Below are positions 45,761 to 57,955 of a DNA stretch of 64,000 nt, piece after piece. Below the pieces are notes generated by a model, which worked only from the letters and a program-made list of their open reading frames with translations, made no database searches and was not told the origin of the DNA. This stretch comes from Conus ventricosus (lineage: Eukaryota; Mollusca; Gastropoda; Neogastropoda; Conidae): contig CM031622.1 of assembly GCA_018398815.1 (NCBI GenBank), positions 14,378,433 through 14,442,432 on the forward strand. Reading direction: 5' to 3'. The first letter of the stretch is position 1. Every line of letters begins with the position of its first letter. Made by a program: the position numbers and the translations under genes.

Positions 45761-48700
45761 CGTTTCCCCCAGGAAAGAAGTTTTCCCCTGGATTTGGGGG
45801 GGGACGGCTCCCAATTCTCTGAGGGTCGGGGCCGTATTTTGTGTTACCCCCCCTTTGTTCTCCGCCTGTGTCGGTGTTGGGGGCCCAGCCTGAGTGCCGA
45901 CAACCCCCTACCGGCCAAACTGCCCCCGGTCCGATACCCGCTAAAGGCCAGTTGGGGGGGACCCCGCTGTTTGCCAACCCGGAGCGCCGCCCCCCCCGAG
46001 TTTTGAACCAGCAATGTTGGCTGGGGCCGAAAACTGTTTTCCTTTTGTTTGGGGTGTGAGCCACAGCTCCTTTTGTGAGATTCGCCCTGTTCAACAGAGA
46101 CGCTTGGTGTGGTAGTTTTTTTTTTTAAGCCAAAACCCTCTGAATTTCAAAAAGGGCCCGGGTTTTGGGCCCTTGTTTGCGCTGGGGGGTCGTCTCTTCT
46201 TCATTTTGCCCTCTTTTTTACCCTTTTAAACTTTTCTCGCATCTTCTTTCGTCTCATCGTCGGGGGAAACCCCCGCAGGCAATTATAAAATTTTTTTTGT
46301 TTTTAAACCCCTTGGGGGTTTTCTTTTCCCCGACCTTTTGATTTCTTTTATTTATTATTTTCGTTTTCTGAGGGTGGGGCAGCACAAACAAAAAAGGTGT
46401 TTTTTTTGTTGCCGGTGTCAATTTTTCGGGTGAGGGGGTTTGTTTTTAAAAGTGAAGGGGAAAAGTAAAGATGCTTCCATAATTTTTTTGTGCAAAAGGG
46501 GACAGTCAACACTCGCAGACAGCCCCTTTCCCAAAACCCGGGGAACTTAAACCATAAGCGGGGGATATTTTCGGGAAAAACCCCCGGCTGTCCAAACACG
46601 GCTGGGGGGGGAAAAAAAAGACCTTTGAAGTGGGGGGAAAAAGCTTTCCTTCAAACCTCTTCCCCCCTGCCCCCAAAACCCTTGTTTTTTGGACAACATG
46701 TTTCATTTTAAAATTTTTAAAATATCATTTTTACCGTAGTATAGAAATAAAAGCCGGGGGGCCTTTTGGAGTGAGGGAAAAAGGGGGTTTAAAAAGTGTT
46801 TTTTTTCTTATTTGTGTTGGCTTTAATATTATTTTGATCATAAAGTGCCCAATGGCGTAAAATCCCCCCAAAAATCAAATTTGAACATTTTCTTGGTTTT
46901 TTTTGGTGGTAAACAGCCTGCTAAAAACATTTTTTTTTTCCCCTTTGATATCTATCCCAAAAGAAAATCTCCAAAGAGTCAATTTTGGGGACGGGAGAAA
47001 AAAAAAGGTTTATTTTTCACCTGGTTCAAGAAGTTTGAAAAAAGAAGAAAAAGGAAGTTTAGTATTTTCACCCCAATAACCAATATGTTTCTAACCGTTT
47101 TAAAAAGTTTACGAAGAAAAGAAAATTTTTTGTTGCTTATAGCCGGGCCCCAAACCCAAAGGGCCCATCAGGGCAGTCACCAACTTTTTAAAATCAACCC
47201 CCAAAGTCAAAAAAAAAAAAAAATTAAAAAAAAAAAAACACCTTTCAAAAAACTCTGTAAATGACCACGGCGGGGGCCCCCAAAATCACAGCGACTGCAT
47301 TCATTTTCCCCCAACGCTTTCCCTTGTGCCCGGGGCTGGCCCCCTTAAAAATTTTCAGCCACCACACGGCCGACCTCTGTGTTTTTTTTGGATTTCAGAC
47401 GGGGAAAACCCATTTTGAAGTTAATTTACGTACGGGGTTTTTTTTAACTATAAATTTTCTGTATGACAAAAATGGCGCGTGAGAACTTGAGAGTGTGAAA
47501 AAAATTTTTGGCATTTCAGCTTCTCTTGTGAGTCCCAAAATTTAAATTTTCGTTTTTAAAAACTTTTGACAGAACTTTGGGGCCCCGGCCCGAAAAACCG
47601 TGTGCTGTGCGCGCGCTCCGGCTTTTTTTGGGCCCGGCTGGTAGGCCTAAGCCAAAGCAAAAAAGGCGGGGGAGGGCGAACTTTTTTTTGGGGCCGAAGA
47701 AAGGCCAGGCTTTGCCCAAAAACTTTTGTAAAAATAAAAGTTATTTAAGCATTTGAAAAGGGGCCCGAATTTCCCAAAAAGTTGTATATAAAACATTTTT
47801 CTTCATTGTTGCTACATTTTTTTATGTACTATTTTTTGCAGGGAGAGCAACGAGGCCTAAAATAAAAAAGGGAAACTTTAGGGGAAATAACTTTTACTAC
47901 AAGCAAAATAATACTAAGATAACAGAAAAAGGTAGAAGGCAAAACAATAAAAAAGGAATAATTATTAAATTAAAAAAATACTTCTTTTTCCAAACACTCC
48001 CTACAAATTTCTATCCCCAAATTTCCCAAATTAAAAGTGTATTATTTTGTACCTTTTGGGTGTTTTGTGTTTTGTTGTGTGTTGTGTGTGTGTGTGTGTG
48101 TGTGTGTTTTGTGTGTGTGGTGTGTGTGTGTGTGCGTGTGTGTGGTGTGTGCGTGCGGAAAAAGTGTACTTCATTTTAAAAGTGGGGGGGGGGGGGAACG
48201 GGGGGGGGGGTGGGCGGGGGTTTTGAGGAGGGGAGAGGGGAAAAACCAGCAAAACCCCTGTCAGTTTTCACATATTCTGAAAAAACAAGCCGCTATCTGA
48301 GGTGTTGGAACACCACGAGACATTTTGCCAAACAAGCCTTTGTGTTGTTTAAAAAGTGAAGGAACATTTATGGATAAACAAATTTGGATATTGACAAGAA
48401 CCTTGGCTTTTCCCTTTAAAAGGGGTTCGTGTTTTCCCATCTTTTTGGGGTGTGTTTTTGCTTTTGCTTTTGCGTGCTGCGTGCTTTGCGTGCTTGCGTG
48501 CTTGTGGTGTTTTGGTGTGGTTTTGTTGTGTGCTTTGGGGGTGTGTGTTGGGGTGTGTGTGTTGTGTTGTTTTGTGTTTGTGTGTGTGTGTGTGAGTGAG
48601 TCAGTGTGTTGTGTGGGGTTTTTGTGTGTGTGTGTGTGTGTGATCGGTTTTTTTCTTTTAAAGTCATGCTTCCCGTCAGTTTAAATTTCGCTTCTCTCTC

Positions 48701-50059
48701 TCTTCTCTCTCTCCCCTTCCTCCTCTCCCTCTCTCTCTTCTCTCCCCTTCTCTTTCCTCCCCCCCTCCTCTCTCCCTGCCCTCTCTTCTCTCCCTCCCCC
48801 CCTTTTCCCCTCCGGCCCCCCCAACCCCCTCAGTTCCGAATTTTTTGTGTATTTTGGGTGTGTGTGTGTGTGGGGGTTTTGGGGTTTTTGTGTGTGGTGG
48901 GGGTGTTGTTTTGGGTGGGGTGTAAATATCTTTTTTTGTTCTGTGAAGTAATGCATGCACGTCAGTTTCAGTTCGGTTTCTCCTACCACTTCTTCTCTCT
49001 CTCTCCCTCTCTCTCTCTCTCTCTCCTCTCCCCCGCCTCAAAACCTCGTATGCCGTGTCCCTTTTAAAAAGTTTTTTTTAAGTGTGGGGTGTGTGTTTGG
49101 GTGTGTGTGTGTTTTGTGTTTTGAGGGGAAAAAGGGAGGAGAGGAGAAGTGTGTGTGTTTGTGTGTTGTGAGAGGAGAGAGAGAGAGGGGGAAGAGAGAT
49201 GGGGGAAAAGGGGAGAGAGAGAGAGAGAGGGGGAGGAGAGATTGTTCAGTTTTGAGTGCAAGCCATTTCATGTGAAACTTTTCTCTTGATCATGTTTTTA
49301 TTGATTTTGAATGTACAAACCCTATCTGTGCATTTTCAAGTTCTTCATATTTGAAAATTTTAATCGGGTCCCCCCTCCCCCCCCTCCACTCTCCTCCCTC
49401 TCTCCCCTCTTGCTGTTTTTAAATTGTTTTTTGGTGTGAAAAAAAGGGTTTACCCAAAGCTTTTCTTTTTCTTTATGTATGTTTTCCCAAATTCAGTCAT
49501 CCCCCCCCCCCAATCTCTCCCCCCTCCCTAAAGTCAGACTCTTTTCTCTCCTTTTCTCCCTCTCTCTCTCTCTCCCCTTCTCATCTTTTTTTGGCATGCG
49601 CCCTTTTGAAAAATGTATGTTTTTTTTTCTTCCCTTTTTAAATTTAAAATTTGGAAATTTTTGCTTTGCAGTGTCTTTTGTAGCTTTTTTTATAAACCCA
49701 AACCCTCTTTTAAATTTTCTTTCTTTTTTTCCCCTCTCTCTCTCTCTCTCCTCTCTCCTCTCTCTTCTCTCCCCTACAGACACAAAAACGCACACACACC
49801 CCAACCACCACACCCCACACACACACACAACACATACACCCACACACACACACTGATTTTGGGGTTTGCGCATTTTTTTCGTCAAGGCGGCTGGCTTGTT
49901 TTTTTTTGGGTTTTTTTCCCCAATTAAACACTGTTTTAAAAGTTTTTAACCTAAACCCACTTTCTTAAATTGTTAATAATCATAATGAGGGTATTGACGG
50001 TAAGTTTCTGCTTTTATGTACATATTGTGAGTGCGCGCGCATGTGTGCATGCGTGTGCG

Positions 50060-50092
<33 letters not shown>

Positions 50093-50520
50093 TGTGGTGT
50101 GCGCGCGCGCGCACGCGTATGCGTTCGTGTATGTGTAAAATTAAGACGCTTCTGAACAGATACTTCGTTCCGGCACGCGAAAATAGCTCACAGCGTGTTG
50201 TGGACAGAGACAATTCGCTTTTCTCGGTGTACCAGGGCTTAGCTGTGTGCAGTCGTGTAAATATTGGTCAGCTATAGGCGCGATACAGACACCAAGCAGT
50301 GTGTAGTTCGCTATTCTCCACGCTTTCAGTACTAGCGCGAGAAGCCCCTTCCGCCCTTATCTCCTGCAGCACTCCAGGGTGTCAGCAAGACCGCTAACAG
50401 TAACAGACCCAGCTGGTTGGGTGCGCGCGCACAATTTGTTTCTTCTGCTTTTCCGTCTCACGCTATTGAAGACTTTGACTCAAGCGACTTAATGCAGCAG
50501 TCAGAACTGCCGTGGACATC
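45761..50520. other. Low-complexity, low-quality stretch
   Basis: Runs of stretched G, C, T and A alternate with (GT)n (48078-48150, 48560-48640), (TC)n (48690-48800, 48992-49030, 49736-49770) and (CA)n or (GT)n (49790-49855, 50060-50095). No gene is recognisable. A LINE 3' UTR fragment is at about 47130-47260. Frame-based calls here are unreliable. The last few hundred bases (50100-50520) look cleaner but hold nothing I recognise. Confidence 0.7.
47130..47260 (-). mobile_element. Noisy copy of the LINE 3' UTR
   Basis: TTGCTTATAGCCGGGCC...GGGCCCATCAGGGCAGTCACC resembles 55550-55605 (GTTGCTTATAGCCCAGCC...GGGCCACATCAGGGCTGTCACC), including the following A-rich stretch. The sequence here has stretched homopolymers, so the match is approximate. 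Confidence 0.5.
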
Positions 50521-50559
50521 GTCCAGAAACGTACCAGAAACTTCGTTAAAAATCTTTCT

Positions 50560-53500
50560 TTTCTAAAATCTTAAATCAGATGAAAAATGTTAATTCTCTC
50601 TCAAAAACTCGAGGATCACATCAGGCTCTTCATGGACCCCGCTGTAAAATGTTTATGTCTCACATCGTGCAAGTCCCAACACTCTAAAAGAACATGTTTC
50701 ATTGTGAGTGGCGCATGACATGGAATGCACCACGGAGCTTCTTCACTTTTTAAAAAGGGTAAGAATGGGTAAAATACAAGGGCCGGTGTGCAGCCGGCAC
50801 AAAACCCTTTTTCCTCTTTACGACCCTCCCGACGTAGATGGGAGAAGTCCTTAAAGGGTCGGGACGGATCTGAAAGAGTTTGTTACTCGTCTGCGGTTCC
50901 AATCCTCCGGCCAGGGGTCTCTCACATAATCTTTAAATTTTTGGGGTTTCACGTCTGAGCAGGGATATAAATGTTGGACAGTTTCTCTCTTGGCGTTCTT
51001 GGCTAAACGACAACCATTTCGTTCCCGCCGATGCCAACATGACCGGGAACCAAGCAAGAGTAATTGTAACCGTCCGCCTTCAACTTGCTAAAAAGTTCGA
51101 AGAAATGTAAAAGTTCTGGATGCAAAAGGGTTTGGGCGGCCAGCTATGGCCTCCAAAGCTGACAGCGAATCCGACAGAACCAGAAAGCCCCTTTTCGAAA
51201 AATGTGAGATTATCTTCAAGCCAAAACCAGAGCGGTAAGTTCAGCAAAAGACAGAAGCATCTGAATGAATATGTTCCAACAGTATCTGAGAAGAGCCCCA
51301 GGCAGTAGGCTGCACAGGCCACTCCATCTTCAGACTTGGAACCGTCAGTGAAAACTTTTTGACAGGAGGGGAATTGAACAGAGGTCAGAAATACAATGCC
51401 TTGTAACGCCAGAGAGCTGGAAACTCTTTGCGAAAAGCTGCAAGATCGAAACGAATCTCTGGTGTGAAAAGGTCCAGGGAGGTTGATCCGGAAACTTGGA
51501 AAAAATCAACACAACTCCTAGGTCTAGACCTGCATTTCGCACGTGAGGCCGCACACGAAGACCAAACGCGGAATACATTTGGGGTGTTTCAAACTTACTT
51601 TGGAACGGGGGGTCAAAGACACAGTCATAGCAGGATTCTGCGGTTCTGAGAACAGTCGGATATAATAATTCAAAGACAGTTTCAGCCTGCGGTTGGACAG
51701 TGAAGGTTCCCCCCGCCTCTGCGTACGGGCTGTACACAGGTGGTGCGGAAACACTCCAAGACAGAGACGAAGCCCTTGATGGTGATAGGGTCCAAGAGTT
51801 TGAGGTAAGACGATCTGCGGAGCCGTACACAGCACAACCATAGTCCAGTTTGGAAGGGACCAAGGCTCTGTAGAGGTGCAGCAAAGTTTTCTTATCACGC
51901 CCCATCGGTGTGCGCTACGACCCGCAGAATATTCAGTGCTATCGGGCAAGCAGTTTTGAGGTTTTTGATGTGGCTGAGAAAGTTAGTTTCTGGTCAAAAA
52001 TGACTCCCAGAAATTTGGCCTTTTTAAAACACTGGAATGGGAGATTTCCCTACTTGAAGTTCAGGATCTGGAAAAACTGACGGAAATTTAAATGGAAGTG
52101 AATACACTGTGTTTTTGTAGCAGAAAAGGTGAAACCGTTTCATCCGCCCACTGAGGATTTTAATCCACGCAAAGCTGGAGCCTGCGCTGGACACTCGGTA
52201 CAGGCTTCCATTGCGCAGACAGCGAAATCATCCACAAACAATGAGCAGTCTGAACCCCTGCTGAACTGTTTTGAACAATGTTTTGATCTTAATACTAAAG
52301 AGGCAGGAGACAGAAATGCCCCCTGGGGAAACACCCAACTCCTGCTCGGACATCAGAGAGAGGGGTGCCAACCCGACCTGAAACTGTCGTTCTGCCAAAA
52401 AAATTTTGAATAAAAAGCGGAAGATGACCTCGAAAACCCAGATCGGGGAGATCATGAAGTATCCCCCGACTTCCAGGGTATCGAGGCCTTCTCCAAGTCA
52501 AAGAAAATTGCCACGCATGCTGTCTATTCAAAAAAGCGTTCCGAAGTGAGATTCCAGATAAAATCAAATGGTCAACTGTATCCGATGTTTGCGGAAACCA
52601 CACTGTTCTTTCGCCAAAAGGCCACGGTTTCGAGTTTCCACATGAGCCTAGCATTGACCATTCTCCATCAATTTACAGACACAACTGGTCAAAGCTATGG
52701 GAGGGTAGTTTGATGGATTAGAAAAAACTTTTCCAGGTTTGGGAATTGGAATAATGAGGCTTTTCCGCCAAGAAGGGAAAGAAACCAAAGTCCACACAGG
52801 GTTTTGTATACCTGTACAGGATGTTCAGACCTATTTCGGAAGATGTTTCAACATTGATAATGGATTTCATCTATCCTGGAGAGGAATCGCTGCAAGAAAG
52901 TAAGGCAGATTTCAGCTTGTTTAACGTGAAAGGAAGATTGTAAATCTTCCAGTTGTCTGACGAAAAGTTGCAGGTGATTTTTTTTAAGGCTTTGCTTTTG
53001 ACGAAAGTGGCTGATTTGTTTGAAGAGGAGGAATTCCCTTTTTAATTTAGAAGCAAGCAGATTAGCAACTGCTTTTTTCCCCCGTTATTAAAGAGTCCGA
53101 AAACTTGAGATGGTTCACATGGGACAGGTTTCTTCCTTTGATTTTCTTAATGATGTTCCACACTTTTTCTTAGAAGTTTCGATGTCAAGCCTGGAGCAGA
53201 AGCTTCTCCAGGACCGACGTTTACTGATTTAAAAGGTGTCTTTATTTAGCACGGAGTTTCTGATGGGCTTTGAGCGTTGGACCCAAGGTCGTTGGTATAC
53301 CCACGCTGAGCCCGTTTCGAACTTGGAAATTTGTTGGCAGTCCGAATCGAACCAGGGTGTTTTTGGGGATTTGAAGTTTATCGGGAAAACCCCTGGAATA
53401 CAGCTTTTCACATTTGATCACAGTGTTAGTCAGAGATTCAGCTGGGGCCGGACTCTGAAGAAAATCAGTGTCCTGAATTCCTTAGAAATAGTGGCTCAAA

Positions 53501-55110
53501 GAGATCCCAGTTTGCTTCTAATTTAGATTGGAGAGACAAGACTTTCACTTTTTACGGTTGTAGAAGGACAGGGAAATGGTCACTTCCGTGCAGATCGTCA
53601 TGGGCAGACCCCTCATAGTCCAGGAAACCCGCGAGGGGTCACAAACCGACAAATCTAAACACGAAAGTGAACCTGTGGAAGAGTGGAGGTAAGTTGCAGA
53701 TCCTCGTTCAGACAACACAAAAACCAAATCCGAAAGGACATCCTCAATTAGTAGACCTCTGGATACGTACTGACACTACCCAAAGAGGATGTGACCGTTA
53801 AAGTCACCCCAAAAGCAAAAAAGGTCGAGGGAAATTCTCCTATCAGACTGACAAGGTCCTGACGACAAACCGGACAGAAAGGAGGAAGATAAAGGAAACA
53901 GATTGTCCAGTCTTGTGGAGAGTGACTCTCGCAGCTACAGCCTGAAGGGGGGTAGACAGAGCGACAGGACTATACAGCAAAGTTTTGTGTATGAGAAGGC
54001 AACACCGCCCACAGTCCCAAAAAGTGGGTGGTTGTGCAGGTTTTTGTAAGAAAAATTAAGCCAGAAAAGTAAAGGCTTCTGGCTTTGAATTTGAGTTTCC
54101 TGAAGAGCCACGACGGGAAGGTTTTATAGATTGACACAGGGAAGCTGCAGCTCCTCAAAGTTGGGAAATTTAGTCCACGATATTTCCCAAAGGAATATTT
54201 TACTATCCATGGGCAAGGGCAAAAGGAGAGAGATCAGGTCATCCCTCATCAACATCTGCTGCCAAGGATGAATTTTATTTTAGTTCACTGGACGTGGGCT
54301 TCAGACCTGCTGGCAGACTTGCCAACAGTGAAGAAGGTCTGGATTTGGGAGATGTGGGGTTTCTTCCTCATCTCCACCATCTCCACACTGGGTGGAACTC
54401 CCTGCCCGCACGGGGACTGGGCAGAGGGGTTCGAGGCGGGAGTCTGGTTTTTTTAAAACTGCCCAGCACAATGTTGTAGACTGCAGGCAGTCTGAGGGGG
54501 GGCGGATTTTTTGCCTCCACCAGGGCAGTCACTTTGGGTTGGAAGGTGGACCTGCTTCCACCAGAGCTGACAATTCGTCCTCGCAATGTCTTTGAAAAGT
54601 GAAGTCATCAGCTGCAGCAACTGACCGAGTGGGAACTGTGGGAACTGTCTTTACGGCTGAAGCATATGAAGCTGTTGGCGTCTGACTGCCCACAACCTGC
54701 TTGCGGGCTTCAAAAAACAAGATCTTCTTTTCTGTTTTAATGCGTTGTATAGTGGATTCCTGAATCCAAAGAGGACAGTTTCTTGAAGAGGAGGGATGAT
54801 CGCCACCGCAGTTAGCACAATGTGCCGGATCTTTACACGGCCCATCATGAGTCGCCTTGCAGCAAACACCGCACACCTCCTGCCCAGAACAGCAGTCTCT
54901 GACATGGCCAAACCTCTGGCATCTGAAGCACCTCAACGGGACGGAATATACAGCTGAACACGAACATTCAGGTAACCAACTTTGATGACCGGAGGCAGCA
55001 CAGGGTTGCAGAATGTCAGAAAGAGGGTGTTGGTGGCCACTCTCTCTGCAAAGTTTCACGTCCTTTCTTCGAACAGTTCTTTTTTTCAGTAGTTTTTTCA
55101 TTAACCCTTA
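50560..55110 (-). mobile_element. Near-complete but dead Jockey-type LINE
   Basis: Read on -, the order is as expected for Jockey: an ORF1 with zinc knuckles (54529-55101); an endonuclease region with VVALQETQIQ (about 54110) and a FWGDFNGHILFG motif (about 53800); a long RT region with FDLEKA (about 52500), PQGAFLSPA (about 52320) and SLFVDDFAVC (about 52220, an FADD variant); a thumb region (about 51905-51560) with KTLLHLYRALVPSKLDYGC and GEPSLSNRRLKLSLNYY; then a VFTDGSKS-like RNase H start (about 51350). Frameshifts and stops are frequent. The 3' UTR begins near 50600 and is truncated. Confidence 0.88.
54529..55101 (-). pseudogene. LINE ORF1 (gag-like, zinc knuckles) of the Jockey-type element
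   Basis: A 190-codon open frame, the longest intact piece of the element. The C-terminal half has RCFRCQRFGHVRDCCSGQEV then CGVCCKATHDGPCKDPAHC and CANCGGDHPSSSRNCP, three CCHC-type knuckles characteristic of Jockey ORF1 nucleic-acid chaperones. SIQRIKTEKKILFFEARKQV-type sequence and a polar tail follow. The usual N-terminal RRM-like part is missing or out of frame upstream of 55101. It overlaps the start of the decayed ORF2 region, and the product is not expected to be functional alone. Confidence 0.8.
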
Positions 55111-55482
55111 CAAACAGTCAGACCTGTGGGTAACAGGGAAAAAAAAAACTGCCACTACCAAGTGAGTTAACTTCACACTAAAAAAAAAAAACAACCTGCC
55201 AGTACAGAGTGAGTTAACTTCACACTTCCGAAATTTAAGTCACTGAAAAAATCATTTAGACTTTGCAGAAGAAAAATGTCCTCCTGTTACGACAGAATCA
55301 ATTCAAACTGCTATTGCGTACCTTGGAAAAACGGTGAGAGAAAGAGGTACTTCGTCTTCCTGCAGCGCACACTCAATCTCTTTCCTCCTGAAATGAAAGT
55401 GTTATTTTTGAGTGCGTGCACATATATGCACACACGCACATGCGTACGCACGCATGCACGCACAAACACAAATTCTTACACA

Positions 55483-55529
<47 letters not shown>

Positions 55530-55790
55530 GATAAGATAAGATAAGATAATGTTGCTTATAGCCCAGCCGACCGCAAAGGGCCACATCAGGGCTGTCACCA
55601 CGTTAAAATCAACTCACAAGTCAATTTAAAAAAAAAAAAAAAAAAAAAAAACTATCACACATCTCTTTAAATGACAACTTAGAAATGCACCAGAAACTTC
55701 GTTAAAAATCTTTCTTCCGTAAAATCTTAAATCAGATGAAAAATGTTAATCTCTCTCAAAAACTCAAGGATCACATCAGGCGGGACATCC
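55530..55790 (-). mobile_element. 5'-truncated 3' end of the same LINE, with TTATC tail
   Basis: 55683-55780 closely matches 50524-50630 (shared GAAACTTCGTTAAAAATCTT and TTAAATCAGATGAAAAATG). On - it runs on through GACAGCCCTGATGTGGCCC and ends in TTATC repeats (+ strand AAGAT/GATAA units, 55529-55548) next to a (CA)n tract. This shows what the element's natural 3' end looks like. The main copy at 50.6 kb lacks this end. Confidence 0.72.
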
Positions 55791-55904
55791 CACACACACA
55801 CATACACACATACATAAGACATAATGGCATAATTCAAAATAATGACTGAGGAGGAACTTTAAAATACATACTTTAAGTCTGTGTTCAGAAAAGGGACAGA
55901 CATT

Positions 55905-56540
55905 GCAGAACTACTAGTTCCAGGGAGAGGAATTTGCATTCTATTGTAGCTGGAATAGCAGTGATGTTTCTCTCTCCAGAGCTGCATTCTATTGTAGCTG
56001 GAATACAAGTGATGTTCCTCTCTCCAGAGCTGAATGAATTCTATTACATCTGGAATACAAGTGATGTTCCTCTCTCCGGAGTTGAATTCTATTGTATCTG
56101 AAATACAAGTGATGTTCCTCTCTCCGGAGTTGCATTCTATTGTATCTGGAATACAAGTGATGTTCCTCTCTCCGGAGTTGCATTCTATTGTACCTGGAAT
56201 ACAAGTGATGTTCCTCTCTCCGGAGTTGCATTCTGTTATATCTGGAATAGAAGTGATGTTCCTCTCTCCGGAGTTGCATTCTGTTATATCTGGAATAGAA
56301 GTGATGTTCCTCTCTCTCCGGAGTTGCACTCTGTTATATCTGGAATAGAAGTGATGTTCCTCCTCCGGAGTTGCATTCTGTTATATCTGGAATAGAAGTG
56401 ATGTTCCTCTCTCCGGAGTTGCATTCTGTTATATCTGGAATACAAGTGATGTTCCTCTCTCCGGAGTTGCACTCTGTTATATCTGGAATACAAGTGATGT
56501 TCCTCTCTCCAGAGTTGCACTCTGCTGTATCTAGAATAGA
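55905..56540. repeat. 48-bp minisatellite, about 13 units, next to a GCLC exon
   Basis: The unit is GTTGCATTCTGTTATATCTG + GAATAGAAGTGATGTTCCTC + TCTCCGGA. Variant units (TATTGTATCTGGAATACAAG) cluster toward the left. A 48-bp period gives 16-residue spurious peptide repeats on both strands. The array ends about 40 bases from the splice donor of the exon at 56581-56700. Confidence 0.93.
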
Positions 56541-56580
56541 AGTAAAGTTCAACTGATGACTGTTTGCAGCATGGTCAAAC

Positions 56581-56700
56581 CTTCGGCGCATGTTGGCCTC
56601 CACCAGGTTGAAGTGAGCCATCAGACCACCGTACGGCTGGCCTGGAGTGCCCTCCACCATGTAGGCTGCATACTCTGGGTGCCATGCCGATCTGGTCTCT
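56581..56700 (-). CDS. GCLC: Glutamate-cysteine ligase catalytic subunit, internal exon (about residues 86-126), opposite strand
   Basis: On the - strand, TATGTTGCAG precedes a 120-nt exon that reads [20 protein letters not shown] and then [14 protein letters not shown] before a GTTTGA donor. It matches the animal GCLC block [20 protein letters not shown]...FNTVEANMRKRR. The Glu of the V/I-E-G-T-P-G motif is regarded in this family as a metal-binding active-site residue and is present here. The exon belongs upstream (N-terminal) of the two + strand exons at 20.7 and 21.7 kb but points the other way, so they cannot be one transcript as laid out. The acceptor pyrimidine tract is weak and the exact 5' border is less certain than the 3' border. 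A 48-bp minisatellite begins about 40 bases into the downstream intron. The first exon (start codon) is not visible and may lie in the 100-N gap or beyond the window. Confidence 0.94.
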
Positions 56701-57409
56701 CTGCAACATACCGGTTACTATCAAACCACTCTTTATTTGCATGTATGCAATGCAGGAGAAGACAGATTATAACGATCTTTCAGATGTAGGTAGGCATTAC
56801 ACTTTCATTTGCTTTTGTATCTGCAGGTAAATTTATACTATCAAATTGCGCAGATTGACAGATAAGCAAATAGATAGAGACAGGCAGGCAGACAGACACA
56901 GACAGACAGATAGACAGACAGACAGATACATACATACATGTATTGCATTGCATGCATGGTGAAATTTAACAGAAAAAAAAGGGAAAAAAAGGAATTTAGC
57001 GAAGAATTTTCTATGGATCATTATCAAAGTCAAGGCACAACAGATAAGATTTTTTTCCCGTTAAAATGAAAAGCAAAACTGACTCTGAAGTAGAAGCATT
57101 CGTTCTGATAATAATCAAGTGAAATATTCAGCCTCTACTCAAATAGTATCACAAGTGGACTGGTTTCCCTTGCTATTCAAAAAAAAAAAAAAAAAGTTTG
57201 GCAGCAATTAACTATTTCTTGTTAGGTGACCACACCCAAGCCCCTTTTAATTTGCCTCACAAACGACTGATCATGTGTGAGTAACAATGCACATTATGGT
57301 CTGTTCAAAATCTTAAGTTAGGCATCAACAAAATCATCCAAGCATTCAAATATTACTTTTCTCTAAAATGAATTGGCCAACACAAGGAGAAAAAAGATTA
57401 TCTGTGTGT
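56701..57409. other. Intron upstream of the - strand GCLC exon
   Basis: It contains a short (GACA)n tract (about 56880-56925) and A-rich sequence. No further GCLC exon was seen before the 100-N gap. Confidence 0.65.
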
Positions 57410-57509
57410 NNNNNNNNNNNNNNNNNNNNNNNNNNNNNNNNNNNNNNNNNNNNNNNNNNNNNNNNNNNNNNNNNNNNNNNNNNNNNNNNNNNNNNNNNNN
57501 NNNNNNNNN
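57410..57509. other. Assembly gap of exactly 100 N
   Basis: A run of 100 undetermined bases separates contig B from contig C. The different fixed length from the first gap suggests a different joining step. Missing 5' GCLC exons could lie here or beyond the window. Confidence 0.99.
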
Positions 57510-57649
57510 TCCATTTATAGCAATGCCTGACCCAAAGCCGGGTGGTCAGACAGATGTTGGGATTGAAACTGACCATGTGATTGAGGACTCTCTGACCACA
57601 GTTAGTCTGATCTGCGCTGGTTTTGAACGAAAGGCGAGCCAGCCTCATA

Positions 57650-57955
57650 TTGCACTTCAGGTCAGCGTGGTGTAGTTAGTATACCTTGTCCCACTATGTA
57701 CCCGTCAAAATGTCATTATCATCCTTTGCACTTCAGGTCAGCATGGTTTAGTTAGTATACCTTGTTCCACTACGTATCCATCAAAATGTCATTATCATCC
57801 TTTGCACTTCAGGTCAGCGTGGTTTAGTCAGTGTACCTTGTCCCACTATGTATCCATCAAAATGTCATCATCCTTTGCACTTCAGGTCAGCGTGGTTTAG
57901 TTAGTATACCTTGTCCAACTATGTAGCCATCAAAATGTCATTATCATCCTAAGTA
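57650..57955. repeat. About 76-bp tandem repeat, 4 units
   Basis: The unit starts TTGCACTTCAGGTCAGCGTG and ends ATCAAAATGTCATTATCATCC, with starts near 57652, 57728, 57804 and 57877. Confidence 0.9.

Noticed and set aside
57510..57675. Possible exon (frame with PDPKPGGQTDVGIETDHV)
   Set aside because: It has no family resemblance I can name, lies directly at the gap edge and grades into a 76-bp tandem repeat.
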